From Lentibacillus populi (GTDB lineage Bacteria > Bacillota > Bacilli > Bacillales > Amphibacillaceae), in contig BMJD01000001.1 of assembly GCA_014642895.1 (NCBI GenBank), positions 297,402 through 361,401 of the forward strand: 64,000 nucleotides of DNA, written 5' to 3'. Numbering within the stretch: position 1 is the stretch's first letter; the number at the start of each line of letters is the position of its first letter. Shown here piece after piece: positions 26,857-35,768 of the stretch. Under the pieces are notes generated by a model. It saw nothing but the letters and a program-made list of their open reading frames with translations. It was not told the origin of the DNA and ran no database searches. Made by a program: the position numbers and the translations under genes.

Positions 26857-28929
26857 ATGGTAAAGAAGAAAAAAAAGAGACGGCAGCTTCCCTTTCGTTT
26901 AAATATATTGTTTTTTGTTGTATTTTTGTTATTCTCGGTCTTAATTTTGCAGCTTGGGGTTGTGCAAATATTGAACGGAGATAGCTTTCAGAAAGAAATT
27001 GACAGAACCGATCAGGATATATCAAAAACCCCTGTACCACGGGGAAAGATTTATGATCGTTATCATAATGTTGTGGTAGACAACGAGCCAATTTACTCCA
27101 TTACCTATACCCCTGCTAAGGGTGTACAGGCTGAAGACAGATTGGATGTAGCGGAAAAGCTGGCCAACTATATTTCCATGTATAATGATAAAAATAAGGA
27201 AGATAAATTAGCTGCCATAACAATGCGGGATAAAAAGGAATACTGGTATTTAAAGCATGACGAAGAAGCAAATAAGCTGTTAACTGAAAAAGAGGCAGCT
27301 GACATGAAGCCAGCAGAGCAATACAAGACTATTTTGGAGCGAATTAAAGAAGAAGAGGTTGACGATTTAACGGAAGAGCAGCAAAAGGTTATTCTCATAA
27401 AAAAAGAATTGGATAAAGCAATGACGCTAACACCGCATATCGTGAAAAATGAAGATGTTACACCGGAGGAATATGCCAAAGTTGCGGAACATTTAAATGA
27501 ACTTCCCGGGATTAATGCAACGACAGACTGGAACAGAGCATATCCTTATGACGATACATTTAAAAGCTTGCTTGGTTCCATCACCTCGCAAACAGAGGGT
27601 ATTCTGGCCGAAAAGGAAAACTATTACCTGACCCGCGGCTATAGTCCGAATGACCGGGTTGGCAGGAGCGGATTGGAAGAACAGTATGAGGAACTCTTAA
27701 GGGGCAGAAAAGAACAAATTGAGTATACGACAAACAAAAACGGTGAAATTGTCGATACGAATGTTGTCGTAGAAGGCCAGCGTGGGAAAGATTTGGTTTT
27801 AACGATCGACATGAAATTTCAGGAACGTGTTGATAAAATTCTTCGCGAAGAACTGAAAAAAGTGATCCAAAAACATCCCTATGATAACCGTTTTGTAGAT
27901 GACGCGTTAGCCGTTGTTATGAACCCGAAAACTGGTGAATTATTAGCCGTTTCCGGCCAGCATTACGATCGTGAAAAAGGTAAGTTTAGCAATGTTGCCT
28001 ACAAAACATTGTATGATCAGCACAGGCCTGGTTCTGCCGTGAAAGGTGCAACGGTTTTATCCGGATACCAATCTGGCGTCATAACACCAGGACAAACTTT
28101 TTACGATGCACCGATTAAAATTAAAGGGACACCGGAAAAGGGTTCGTATAATTCCCTTGGATCAGTTAATGATTTGGACGCATTAAAGAGATCATCGAAC
28201 GTTTATATGTTTTATATCGCATTACGAATGGGCGGAGAATACAATTACCAGTATAACCAGCCTGTTACCTTTCATAAAGAAGCATTTCAGAAAATGCGTA
28301 ACTATTTCGATCAATTTGGCCTTGGTGTGTCAACCGGCGTTGACTTCCCTTATGAAGGAACAGGATACAAAGGACCGGAACCAGTTGCTGGTAATCTGAT
28401 GGACTTTGCGATTGGTCAGTATGATACATTTACTACAATGCAGCTGGCCCAATATGTTTCCACAATTGCCAATGATGGACTGCGCGTACGGCCACACTTT
28501 TTAAAAGAGGCTCGTGTTCCGAGTGCATCTGAAGAGCGGCTTGGAGCTGTGTTTAAAAGTGTTAACACAGACGTATTAAATCGAATTGAAATGAGTCAGA
28601 ATTATATTGAACGCGTCCAGGAAGGGTTTCGCCGCGTATATCAGGAACCGCGTGGTACTGCCTATACTGAATTTAGTGGGAAAGACTATAATCCGGCCGG
28701 GAAAACAGGTACAGCTGAGAACGAAGTATATAAAAACGGTAATCAGTACAATACCGAAAATCTCTCGCTTGTCGGTTATGCGCCATTTGATGATCCGGAA
28801 ATAGCTATGGCCATCATTGTACCGAATACGGGTGTTGATAAAGGGGATCATGTTAACAATAAAATTGGCGAACGAATTATGGATACCTATTTCGACTTGA
28901 AAGAAGAACACAATGAAGAAGCAGAATAA
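26857..28929 (+). CDS. pbpA: Penicillin-binding protein 2A type transpeptidase
   Basis: 690 residues. A basic N-terminus and one membrane anchor (about 12-33) are followed by the class B dimerisation domain (VPRGKIYDRY... ) and the transpeptidase domain with SAVK active-site motif (in HRPGSAVKGATV), SSN (in KRSSNVYMFY) and KTGTAE. It cross-links peptidoglycan for rod-shaped growth outside the membrane. ATG at 26857 is chosen behind AGGGGGAG; an upstream in-frame ATG at 26830 lacks a site. Confidence 0.95.
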   Translation: MVKKKKKRRQLPFRLNILFFVVFLLFSVLILQLGVVQILNGDSFQKEIDRTDQDISKTPVPRGKIYDRYHNVVVDNEPIYSITYTPAKGVQAEDRLDVAEKLANYISMYNDKNKEDKLAAITMRDKKEYWYLKHDEEANKLLTEKEAADMKPAEQYKTILERIKEEEVDDLTEEQQKVILIKKELDKAMTLTPHIVKNEDVTPEEYAKVAEHLNELPGINATTDWNRAYPYDDTFKSLLGSITSQTEGILAEKENYYLTRGYSPNDRVGRSGLEEQYEELLRGRKEQIEYTTNKNGEIVDTNVVVEGQRGKDLVLTIDMKFQERVDKILREELKKVIQKHPYDNRFVDDALAVVMNPKTGELLAVSGQHYDREKGKFSNVAYKTLYDQHRPGSAVKGATVLSGYQSGVITPGQTFYDAPIKIKGTPEKGSYNSLGSVNDLDALKRSSNVYMFYIALRMGGEYNYQYNQPVTFHKEAFQKMRNYFDQFGLGVSTGVDFPYEGTGYKGPEPVAGNLMDFAIGQYDTFTTMQLAQYVSTIANDGLRVRPHFLKEARVPSASEERLGAVFKSVNTDVLNRIEMSQNYIERVQEGFRRVYQEPRGTAYTEFSGKDYNPAGKTGTAENEVYKNGNQYNTENLSLVGYAPFDDPEIAMAIIVPNTGVDKGDHVNNKIGERIMDTYFDLKEEHNEEAE

Positions 28930-29021
28930 AGTGAGGCTTCATTCAATGGTGGTTTCCGATGTACAGGACGTGCCAGTGAAGGCGAAGGCATGTGGACGTG
29001 TGGTTTTAGCCTGCCCTTCCT

Positions 29022-29067
29022 CCCCCACCTTCTCCAGTTTTTGATTTACTCACGCTTAAGATGGGGG
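29022..29067. other. GC-rich hairpin of unknown origin downstream of pbpA
   Basis: CCCCCACCTT (29022-) pairs with AAGATGGGGG (to 29067) with one mismatch, within a C-rich stretch (about 28940-29090) whose base composition is unlike its surroundings. It could be an end of an IS200/IS605-like element or a remnant; no transposase is present. Confidence 0.4.
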
Positions 29068-29108
29068 TGTTACAGCCCGTTAATGCGTGATAAATGATAA
29101 GTTACATT

Positions 29109-29145
29109 TAACCTATAACCTTTTTAAAGGTTATAGGTTTTTTTA
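29109..29145 (+). terminator. Rho-independent terminator before pstS
   Basis: AACCTATAACC / GGTTATAGGTT, 11-bp perfect stem, followed by TTTTT. Its 3' edge abuts the Pho box. Confidence 0.88.
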
Positions 29146-29195
29146 CGTTAAATTTACATCTAGTTTATACGCCCTTAACATTCATAAACTATCAT
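29142..29195 (+). promoter_or_regulatory. Pho box and promoter of the pst operon
   Basis: Four hexamers in an exact 11-base period: TTTACG (29142), TTTACA (29153), TTTATA (29164) and TTAACA (29175). This matches the tandem PhoP-binding arrangement of Bacillus. A TATCAT -10 candidate lies at 29190-29195. Confidence 0.83.
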
Positions 29196-29256
29196 CGAAT
29201 TATAGGAGGAATGAACTAGTCCTTCTATAAAACAAACAATCGTTGGGGGTATTCAA

Positions 29257-30162
29257 ATGAGAAAGAAAATGAAGCTTTTGCTTACGGCAGTACTAGTGGT
29301 CATGTCCTTAGGGGTGCTTGCGGCATGCAATTCGGAAAGCGAAGCAAATAATAGTGAAAAAGCGAACGAAAAAGAAACATCAGGTTCGTTAACCATTTCT
29401 GGTTCCAGTGCTATGCAGCCATTAATTGCTGCTGCTGCAGAAGAATTTATGAGTCAGCATCCAGAAGCCAATATTCAAGTGAATGCCGGAGGATCTGGTA
29501 CAGGGTTAAGTGAAGTGTCAGAGGGAGCCGTTGACATTGGGAATTCGGATGTTTTCGCTGAGGAAAAAGAAGGAATACCGGCTGATGAGCTCGTAGATCA
29601 TAAGGTTGCTGTTGTCGGTATGGCCCCCGTTGTTCACCCCGATACTGGGGTAACAGATATTACGAAAGAGGATTTAATTAAAGTATTCACTGGTGAAATA
29701 AAAAATTGGTCTGAATTAGGAGGAGCGGATCAGAAAATAATCTTGGTGAACCGACCTGATTCATCTGGAACACGGGCAACTTTTGTTGAATTTGGTTTGG
29801 ACGGGGCTGTCCCTGCAGAAGGGGTCACTGAGGATTCATCCAATACAGTTAAAAAGATTGTTGCTGAGACTCCTGGTGCAATTGGCTATCTCGCTTTTTC
29901 CTATCTATCGGATGATACCGTTGCTGCACTGTCAGTAAATGGAGTAAAGGCAAATGACAAAAATGTTCAGTCAGGAGAATATCCAATTTGGGCATATCAG
30001 CATTCCTATACAAAAGGAGAGCCTAAGGGGCTGGCCAAGGAATTCTTAGACTTCTTAGCGAGTGATACGATCCAGGAAGGACTTTTAACCGATCAAGGTT
30101 ATATTGCTGCTACAAAAATGGAAGTAAAGCGTGATGCAGAAGGAAACCAATCAAAGAAATAG
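29257..30162 (+). CDS. pstS: Phosphate-binding lipoprotein PstS
   Basis: 301 residues. A lipoprotein signal peptide ends in LAAC (lipid-anchored C24), followed by a Ser/Glu/Asn-rich linker. Phosphate-binding loops include TISGSSAMQPL, GGSGTGLSEV and RPDSSGTR. It captures phosphate outside the membrane and delivers it to PstC-PstA. First gene of the operon, directly behind the Pho box. A hairpin and a small repeat separate it from pstC, which may raise pstS expression relative to the rest. Confidence 0.97.
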   Translation: MRKKMKLLLTAVLVVMSLGVLAACNSESEANNSEKANEKETSGSLTISGSSAMQPLIAAAAEEFMSQHPEANIQVNAGGSGTGLSEVSEGAVDIGNSDVFAEEKEGIPADELVDHKVAVVGMAPVVHPDTGVTDITKEDLIKVFTGEIKNWSELGGADQKIILVNRPDSSGTRATFVEFGLDGAVPAEGVTEDSSNTVKKIVAETPGAIGYLAFSYLSDDTVAALSVNGVKANDKNVQSGEYPIWAYQHSYTKGEPKGLAKEFLDFLASDTIQEGLLTDQGYIAATKMEVKRDAEGNQSKK

Positions 30163-30175
30163 TCATGAGTCGAGG

Positions 30176-30230
30176 GAGTTCAAAAATTATCAAATGGATA
30201 AACGTTTCTCGTTTGCCGGCTTTTTGAACA
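30176..30230 (+). repeat. Internally deleted TTCAAAAAG repeat (copy F)
   Basis: About 55 bp with GAGTTCAAAAATTATCAAATG at the left and CCGGCTTTTTGAACATG at the right: the terminal repeats of the MITE-like family with nearly all of the centre lost. Confidence 0.65.
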
Positions 30231-30245
30231 TGAATGAATAGTTGG

Positions 30246-30280
30246 TGTTAGAGTAAACGGAAATATCGTTTACTCTAACA
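30246..30280 (+). promoter_or_regulatory. Perfect 14-bp hairpin between pstS and pstC
   Basis: TGTTAGAGTAAACG (30246-30259) pairs perfectly with CGTTTACTCTAACA (30267-30280), loop GAAATAT. There is no T-run after it, so it is more likely an mRNA-stabilising or processing hairpin than a full terminator. Confidence 0.75.
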
Positions 30281-30301
30281 CACGTTTAGGAGTGTACTGT
30301 T

Positions 30302-31222
30302 ATGGAATCTGTAGCTTCAACAGCAAAAGATCGACTAATAAAATCAACGAAGCGAAAAAATCATGGAGAATCTAGTGGGAAGGTTATCGTCACACTCGCC
30401 GCCTTGATTATTATTGCTGCAACGTTATCGATGACCATCTTTTTATCGATAAAGGGAATGCAGGCATTTATCATAAATGGCGTAAATCCAATTGAATTCT
30501 TGACGTCAACTGAATGGAATCCGACTGGGGAGAACCCGGAATTCGGCGCATTTCCGTTCATCTTTGGTTCATTAGCGGTTACGTTAATGGCTGCTTTGAT
30601 TGCTGGCCCACTTGGGATTGGCGGAGCCATTTTTATGACAGAAATAGCTCCATCGTGGGGAAGAAAAATATTGCAGCCAATTATTGAGCTCTTAGTCGGA
30701 ATTCCCAGTGTTGTTTATGGATTTATCGCATTAACAATTATCGTTCCCTTTATTAGGGATTATTCATCTGGAACTGGTTACAGCTTACTTGCAGGAATAA
30801 TTGTGTTAGCTGTCATGATTCTTCCAACGATCACGACCATATCAACGGATGCGATTGCCGCCATACCCAATCATTTACGAGATGGTTCTTATGCACTGGG
30901 GGCAACAAGGTGGCAAACAATCTGGAAGGTATTGCTTCCTTCGGTCATGCCCTCCTTATGGACAGCAATTATTTTGGGTATGGCCCGGGCTTTTGGAGAA
31001 GCATTGGCAGTCCAGATGGTAATTGGAAACGTCAGAGATTTACCTGGCAGTATCTTTGATCCATCTGCAACATTAACATCGATTATTACGCTAAACATGG
31101 GTCATACGACGTATGGCAGTATAGAAAATAACACGCTTTGGTCAATGGGGCTAATTCTGTTGCTTATTTCTTTACTGTTTATTTTAATCATTCGATTCTT
31201 GTCAGCTAGGAGGAAAATCTGA
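30302..31222 (+). CDS. pstC: Phosphate ABC transporter permease PstC
   Basis: 306 residues with six membrane helices. The ABC permease (EAA) loop is visible in the segment around LRDGSYALGATRWQTIWKVLLPS. It forms the channel with PstA. Stop and the pstA start share bases (TGATG). Confidence 0.96.
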   Translation: MESVASTAKDRLIKSTKRKNHGESSGKVIVTLAALIIIAATLSMTIFLSIKGMQAFIINGVNPIEFLTSTEWNPTGENPEFGAFPFIFGSLAVTLMAALIAGPLGIGGAIFMTEIAPSWGRKILQPIIELLVGIPSVVYGFIALTIIVPFIRDYSSGTGYSLLAGIIVLAVMILPTITTISTDAIAAIPNHLRDGSYALGATRWQTIWKVLLPSVMPSLWTAIILGMARAFGEALAVQMVIGNVRDLPGSIFDPSATLTSIITLNMGHTTYGSIENNTLWSMGLILLLISLLFILIIRFLSARRKI

Positions 31223-32109
31223 TGCATGCAAAAGTAGCTGATAAAATAGCAACCGGTATACTTTATGTCGTTGCTTTCCTTTTCATAACCTTGTTAGTAA
31301 GTTTATTTTCATATATTTTGTTTCAAGGTGTTCCATATATATCACTGGATTTCCTTACCTCGCCTTCAAGTACAGTCCAGGCTGGTGGAGGGATAAGGGA
31401 TCAGCTGTTTAATTCTTTTTATATTTTATTTATCACAATGATTATTACTGTTCCATTAGGGGTTTGCGGTGGGATCTACATGGCCGAATATGCAAAACCT
31501 GGTAAAGTGACGAACGCGATTCGTACGTGTATTGAAATGCTGGCATCGCTTCCTTCGATCGTTGTAGGAATGTTTGGTCTGCTCATTTTCGTCAATACAA
31601 CCGGATGGGGATATACCATTATTGGGGGAGCATTAGCATTGACCATCTTTAACATCCCGGTAATGGTTCGGGTGAGCGAGGATGCAGTTCGCAGTGTGCC
31701 ACAAGATCAGAAAGAAGCTAGCCTTGCCTTAGGGATTACAAAATGGCATACCATTAAAACAGTAATACTGCCGGCCGCTTTTCCTGGAATATTGACAGGC
31801 GCAATCCTTGCATCTGGCCGGATATTCGGAGAAGCGGCGGCATTATTATTTACTGCCGGATTATCAACACCAAATCTGGATTATGGCAATTGGAATCCAT
31901 TTTCGGCGTCATCACCATTAAATATTTTCCGGCCTGCCGAGACGCTAGCTGTCCATATTTGGGCTGTTAATACGAATGGCATTATGCCGGATGTACAGGA
32001 AATTGCGGCAGGTTCGTCTGCTGTGCTCGTTTTATCTGTATTACTTTTCAATATTATCGCACGAGTAACAGGTAAAAGGATTCAAAAGAAATTAACGGCG
32101 AGTAAATAA
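31222..32109 (+). CDS. pstA: Phosphate ABC transporter permease PstA
   Basis: 295 residues with six membrane helices and the EAA loop KEASLALGITKWHTIKTVILP. Partner of PstC. It overlaps pstC by one base and is followed 20 bases later by pstB1. Confidence 0.96.
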   Translation: MHAKVADKIATGILYVVAFLFITLLVSLFSYILFQGVPYISLDFLTSPSSTVQAGGGIRDQLFNSFYILFITMIITVPLGVCGGIYMAEYAKPGKVTNAIRTCIEMLASLPSIVVGMFGLLIFVNTTGWGYTIIGGALALTIFNIPVMVRVSEDAVRSVPQDQKEASLALGITKWHTIKTVILPAAFPGILTGAILASGRIFGEAAALLFTAGLSTPNLDYGNWNPFSASSPLNIFRPAETLAVHIWAVNTNGIMPDVQEIAAGSSAVLVLSVLLFNIIARVTGKRIQKKLTASK

Positions 32110-32129
32110 GGAAGGCAGGTGTTTAGAGA

Positions 32130-32951
32130 ATGGTCACCGTGCTAAACAGGGCAGAGCAGAAAACAGTAAAGCGAAAGCAAAAGATAACGAAACAAATCAA
32201 ACCAATTCTTCAAACCCAAAATTTATCAATTTCCTATGGGGAAAATAAAGCCGTTCAAGATGTTTCATTACCATTTAGTAAAAATAGTATTACGGCATTA
32301 ATAGGTCCTTCAGGCTGTGGCAAATCAACCTTTTTACGAACTATCAACCGGATGAACGACATTATTCCAAGTGCATCGTATGAGGGAGAAATCATCTATG
32401 AAGACGTAAATATTCTGGATAAGAATATCGATGTTATTGCATTACGAAAAGAGATTGGTATGGTTTTTCAAAAGCCAAACCCGTTTGCCAAGTCGATCTA
32501 TAACAATATTGCCCATGCGTTACGATTTTACAACATTAAAAAGAAAACGGTTCTCGCTGAATTGGTAGAGGAGAGCCTTACAAACGCTGCACTTTGGGAT
32601 GAAGTAAAAGATCGGCTGCACGAGTCTGCCTATCAATTATCAGGTGGACAGCAACAACGTCTATGTATTGCCAGGACACTTGCGATGAAACCGAATGTAC
32701 TGCTGCTTGATGAGCCATCATCTGCCCTTGATCCTGTCTCAAATGCAAAAATCGAGGAACTTATTATGAAGCTGAAGGAAAAATATACGATTATTATTGT
32801 CACCCATAACATGCAGCAAGCAGCAAGGATCTCAGATCAAACAGCTTTTTTTCTGAACGGGAAGCTAATCGAATATGATAAGACAGATAAAATTTTTCTG
32901 AATCCGGCAAATAAGGAAACAGAAGCCTATATATCAGGAAGATTCGGATAG
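32130..32951 (+). CDS. pstB1: Phosphate ABC transporter ATP-binding protein PstB (first copy)
   Basis: 273 residues. Walker [10 protein letters not shown], signature LSGGQQQR and Walker [13 protein letters not shown] are intact. The extra 25-residue basic N-terminal extension ([11 protein letters not shown]) is not in the second copy. It powers PstCA. Corresponds to pstBA of Bacillus subtilis. Confidence 0.95.
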   Translation: MVTVLNRAEQKTVKRKQKITKQIKPILQTQNLSISYGENKAVQDVSLPFSKNSITALIGPSGCGKSTFLRTINRMNDIIPSASYEGEIIYEDVNILDKNIDVIALRKEIGMVFQKPNPFAKSIYNNIAHALRFYNIKKKTVLAELVEESLTNAALWDEVKDRLHESAYQLSGGQQQRLCIARTLAMKPNVLLLDEPSSALDPVSNAKIEELIMKLKEKYTIIIVTHNMQQAARISDQTAFFLNGKLIEYDKTDKIFLNPANKETEAYISGRFG

Positions 32952-32963
32952 GGGGGAAGGCGT

Positions 32964-33737
32964 ATGACGCTAGTAGTGCAGAAGAAAGCAGCATTTGCAA
33001 TGGAAGAATTAAATCTCTGGTATGAACGATTTCACGCACTAAAGGATATTTCTTTCCAGATTAATAAAAATGAAGTGACAGCGATTATTGGGCCTTCCGG
33101 GTGTGGTAAATCAACGTTTATCAAGACACTGAATCTGATGGCACTGCGAATTCCGGGTGTAAAAATGACAGGTGGGATTCTTTTTGAAAACCAGAACCTC
33201 GTAACAGATAAAACAGATCTTGTTCATCTGCGGAAAAAGGTTGGCATGATTTTTCAAAAAGGGAATCCATTTCCGCAATCCATTTATGATAATGTTGCAT
33301 ATGGACCGCGGATTCATGGCATAAAAAAGCGATGTCAGCTGGATGAAATTGTAGAGGAGGCTTTAAAACGTGTTGCCCTTTGGCAAGAGGTAAAAGATCG
33401 CTTAAAAAGAAATGCATTCGATCTATCCGGCGGCCAGCAGCAGCGCTTATGTATTGCACGTGCAATTGCAACGAAACCAACCTGTCTTTTGCTGGATGAA
33501 CCAACATCTGCATTGGACCCTGTTTCAACTAAAAGCATCGAAGAACTGGTTACGGAGTTAAAGGAAAATTACACGATTGTTATGGTTACGCACAACATGC
33601 AGCAGGCGGCAAGGATATCTGATAAAACCGCTTTTTTCTTAAATGGGGAAGTTGTGGAGGTTAATACAACAAATAAGCTATTTTCCAATCCCGAGCAAAA
33701 AGAAACCGAAGACTATATTACTGGACGTTTTGGATGA
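32964..33737 (+). CDS. pstB2: Phosphate ABC transporter ATP-binding protein PstB (second copy)
   Basis: 257 residues, a clear paralogue of the preceding gene, with Walker [18 protein letters not shown] and [12 protein letters not shown] intact. The last 40 residues ([20 protein letters not shown]...) are almost identical in both. Two tandem PstB genes are typical of Bacillus. Separated by 12 bases from pstB1 and from phoU. Confidence 0.95.
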   Translation: MTLVVQKKAAFAMEELNLWYERFHALKDISFQINKNEVTAIIGPSGCGKSTFIKTLNLMALRIPGVKMTGGILFENQNLVTDKTDLVHLRKKVGMIFQKGNPFPQSIYDNVAYGPRIHGIKKRCQLDEIVEEALKRVALWQEVKDRLKRNAFDLSGGQQQRLCIARAIATKPTCLLLDEPTSALDPVSTKSIEELVTELKENYTIVMVTHNMQQAARISDKTAFFLNGEVVEVNTTNKLFSNPEQKETEDYITGRFG

Positions 33738-33749
33738 AGGAGGATGCTA

Positions 33750-34406
33750 ATGGCTGTAAGAGAACAATTTCACAATGATTTACAGCGAATAAAGCAAGCT
33801 ATTATCAAACTGGCATCTGCAACCGAGGAGGCTCTTTGTATGTCAGTGGATGCACTATTTAATCAGGATGTTATATTGGCAAATCGGATTATTAGCCAGG
33901 ATAAGGATATCGATAAACAGGAATTTTCGATTAATGATAGAGTAATTCTGCTGATCGCTAAACAACAACCTGTGGCAGAAGATTTACGGAGATTAATCAT
34001 TGCCCTAAGAATAACGAATGATTTGGAACGAATGGGCGATAATGCAAAGAATATCGCAAAAGCGGCTATTCACCTTGGTGAGGATCACAGATTAACCATT
34101 CATGAAAAAATAAAAAATATGCGGGATATTGCATTAGAAATGCTCCATACCGCGATGAATGCCTTTGAATTTGAGGATATTTCAATTGCTGGCAAACTTT
34201 CAGAGATGGATGACAAGATGGATGAAACCTATGAACAGGTTATCAAAGAAATGCTTGAAGAAACCACAACAAATCCAGAAAAAACGCAGTACATTATGCA
34301 AATGGCATTCAGCGCAAGGTATATGGAGCGGTTCGCGGACCATATTACGAATATAGGTGAAAGCATCCTGTTTTTAGTTAAAGGTGAATCCTATAAGTTA
34401 AATTAA
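33750..34406 (+). CDS. phoU: PhoU-family phosphate regulator
   Basis: 218 residues, two three-helix PhoU repeats with the metal-cluster motifs ITNDLERMGDNAKNIAK and ARYMERFADHITNIGE. PhoU couples Pst activity to PhoPR signalling. ATG at 33750 is preferred over an ATG at 33744, which overlaps AAGGAGG. Bacillus subtilis lacks phoU at this locus, so its presence is a difference. Confidence 0.94.
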   Translation: MAVREQFHNDLQRIKQAIIKLASATEEALCMSVDALFNQDVILANRIISQDKDIDKQEFSINDRVILLIAKQQPVAEDLRRLIIALRITNDLERMGDNAKNIAKAAIHLGEDHRLTIHEKIKNMRDIALEMLHTAMNAFEFEDISIAGKLSEMDDKMDETYEQVIKEMLEETTTNPEKTQYIMQMAFSARYMERFADHITNIGESILFLVKGESYKLN

Positions 34407-34457
34407 AAAGCTGTTTTGTGGCAGGATTTCATCTCCTGCCTGCAAAACAGCTTTTTC
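34407..34457 (+). terminator. Terminator of the pst operon
   Basis: AAAAGCTGTTTTG...CAAAACAGCTTTTT with an inner GGCAGGA/TCCTGCC stem. It also ends the opposing gene at 34458, so it is probably bidirectional. Confidence 0.88.
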
Positions 34458-34985
34458 TCATTTTGTAATTTCTTCTGCGATTTCTTTTTGGTTCATGGAA
34501 CTTGATACCTTGAATTTACCTAGCTGGACCTTTGTATCGTATCCTTTATCTTTCAGGAATTTGCTGAATTTGCCGGCATCATCAATGATACCATTTTCTA
34601 CTAAGGCATCACTAATCTCTGAAGATGCCATGCCTGATTTAATTGTTAAGGTATATGTTTTTTCTTCTTTTTCTGCTTCATCGGCTTTGTTTTCTTTGTC
34701 TTCATCCGCTTTTTCTGCGCTGTTATTATCTTCAGCTTGTCCTTCCGCTGATGCTTTTTCCGTTTTTTCAGCCTCTTGTTTATCCTTATCATTGTTTACG
34801 GATAATGATATATATTCAGATTCGGATAAGACACGATAGCCATCCGCTTGCAATGCCGTAATCATTTCGTCATTTGGTATATTCTCTACATTTTTTTTCG
34901 AGTCATCAACAAACAAAAATAAGATTAACACGATTAATGACGCTGTAAATAGGCCTAGTGAAAATAAACGAACAGGTTGTTTCAT
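34458..34985 (-). CDS. Membrane-anchored YceG/MltG-like protein without lytic domain
   Basis: 175 residues. Membrane anchor about 7-27, then a region EMITALQADGYRVLSESEY, a Glu/Lys/Ala-rich low-complexity linker (about 68-108), and a C-terminal module (YTLTIKSGMASSEISDALVENGIIDDAGKFSKFLKDKGYD...) that resembles the LysM-like N-terminal domain of MltG. The catalytic transglycosylase part is absent. Function unknown; extracytoplasmic. Confidence 0.72.
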   Translation of the reverse strand: MKQPVRLFSLGLFTASLIVLILFLFVDDSKKNVENIPNDEMITALQADGYRVLSESEYISLSVNNDKDKQEAEKTEKASAEGQAEDNNSAEKADEDKENKADEAEKEEKTYTLTIKSGMASSEISDALVENGIIDDAGKFSKFLKDKGYDTKVQLGKFKVSSSMNQKEIAEEITK

Positions 34986-35006
34986 GATATTCTCCTCATC
35001 TGCAAA

Positions 35007-35357
35007 TTATTTATTTCTTAGAATCGCTTTTATGTCACTGCTGTTTAATTCCGTCTGTTTGGCAATGGTTTCTGTTGAATATCCTTGTTCATGCAACGCA
35101 TGGACTTTTTGAATTAACAGTGGTTTAATTCCCATTCGCTGTTGTGGCTGAATATCATTTGCCATGTCTTCTGCAAGTAATTCTTCTTCCAAAATCTTAA
35201 TCTTTTTCTTTAACTGATATGTATCCTGCATCGTTGAAATAGAAAACTGTTCAAATTGACTCTCCAGATCATCGAATTTGTCATTCATAAAAAATGTTAG
35301 AACAAACAAGACTACAGCAACAGCTATCAGTGTAATTAATACATAAATCATATGCAT
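35007..35357 (-). CDS. Small membrane protein with coiled coil and HTH-like tail (YqzD-like)
   Basis: 116 residues. One membrane helix (about 4-24), a coiled coil (about 28-65), and a C-terminal helix-turn-helix-like stretch ([33 protein letters not shown]). Possibly DUF6115/YqzD. The ATG at 35351 could also serve as start. Likely co-transcribed with the gene at 34458. Confidence 0.7.
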   Translation of the reverse strand: MHMIYVLITLIAVAVVLFVLTFFMNDKFDDLESQFEQFSISTMQDTYQLKKKIKILEEELLAEDMANDIQPQQRMGIKPLLIQKVHALHEQGYSTETIAKQTELNSSDIKAILRNK

Positions 35358-35435
35358 ACCTCCATATTATTCTCCCATTATAGTTATAACATAGAATTGC
35401 CAACAGGAAAACTGGTATTTTTTTATAGTGCTTGA

Positions 35436-35463
35436 TTGAGACCGTGAAATCTGCTATTATAAT
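35436..35463 (+). promoter_or_regulatory. Promoter of rpmG
   Basis: TTGAGA (35436-35441), 16-base spacer, perfect TATAAT (35458-35463). Confidence 0.8.
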
Positions 35464-35524
35464 GAGGTCTGAAATAAATTATTTGCCTGTAAAAGTAAGA
35501 TGTACAGTTTGGAGGGAAAGAATC

Positions 35525-35674
35525 ATGCGTGTAAACATTACATTGGCTTGTACAGAAACCGGTGATCGTAATTATATTACTACTAAAAACAAGCGTACAA
35601 ACCCTGAGCGAATCGAGCTTATGAAATATAGTCCAAGACTTAAAAAGCATACGCTGCATCGTGAAACAAAATAA
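35525..35674 (+). CDS. rpmG: 50S ribosomal protein L33, cysteine-poor form
   Basis: 49 residues. The family pattern [19 protein letters not shown]...[16 protein letters not shown] is clear. The zinc-binding form has two CXXC pairs; here only C9 remains (CTET and SPRLK replace them), so this is the zinc-independent C-minus type. RBS GGAGGG. Ends in a strong terminator. Confidence 0.95.
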   Translation: MRVNITLACTETGDRNYITTKNKRTNPERIELMKYSPRLKKHTLHRETK

Positions 35675-35728
35675 ATATATAAATAAAACTCTTATCATTG
35701 GGATAAGAGTTTTATTTATATATTCTAT
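35674..35728 (+). terminator. Very long terminator hairpin after rpmG
   Basis: A perfect 23-bp stem (35674-35696 with 35702-35724) and five-base loop, starting at the last base of the rpmG stop codon. Confidence 0.88.
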
Positions 35729-35768
35729 TCGTAATACGATATACTTGGAGAGCAGGGGGCGAATTACA

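Noticed and set aside
35661..35768. N-terminal extension of the cyclo-ligase
   Set aside because: It lies in the rpmG terminator stem and the translation is low-complexity, not like the family.
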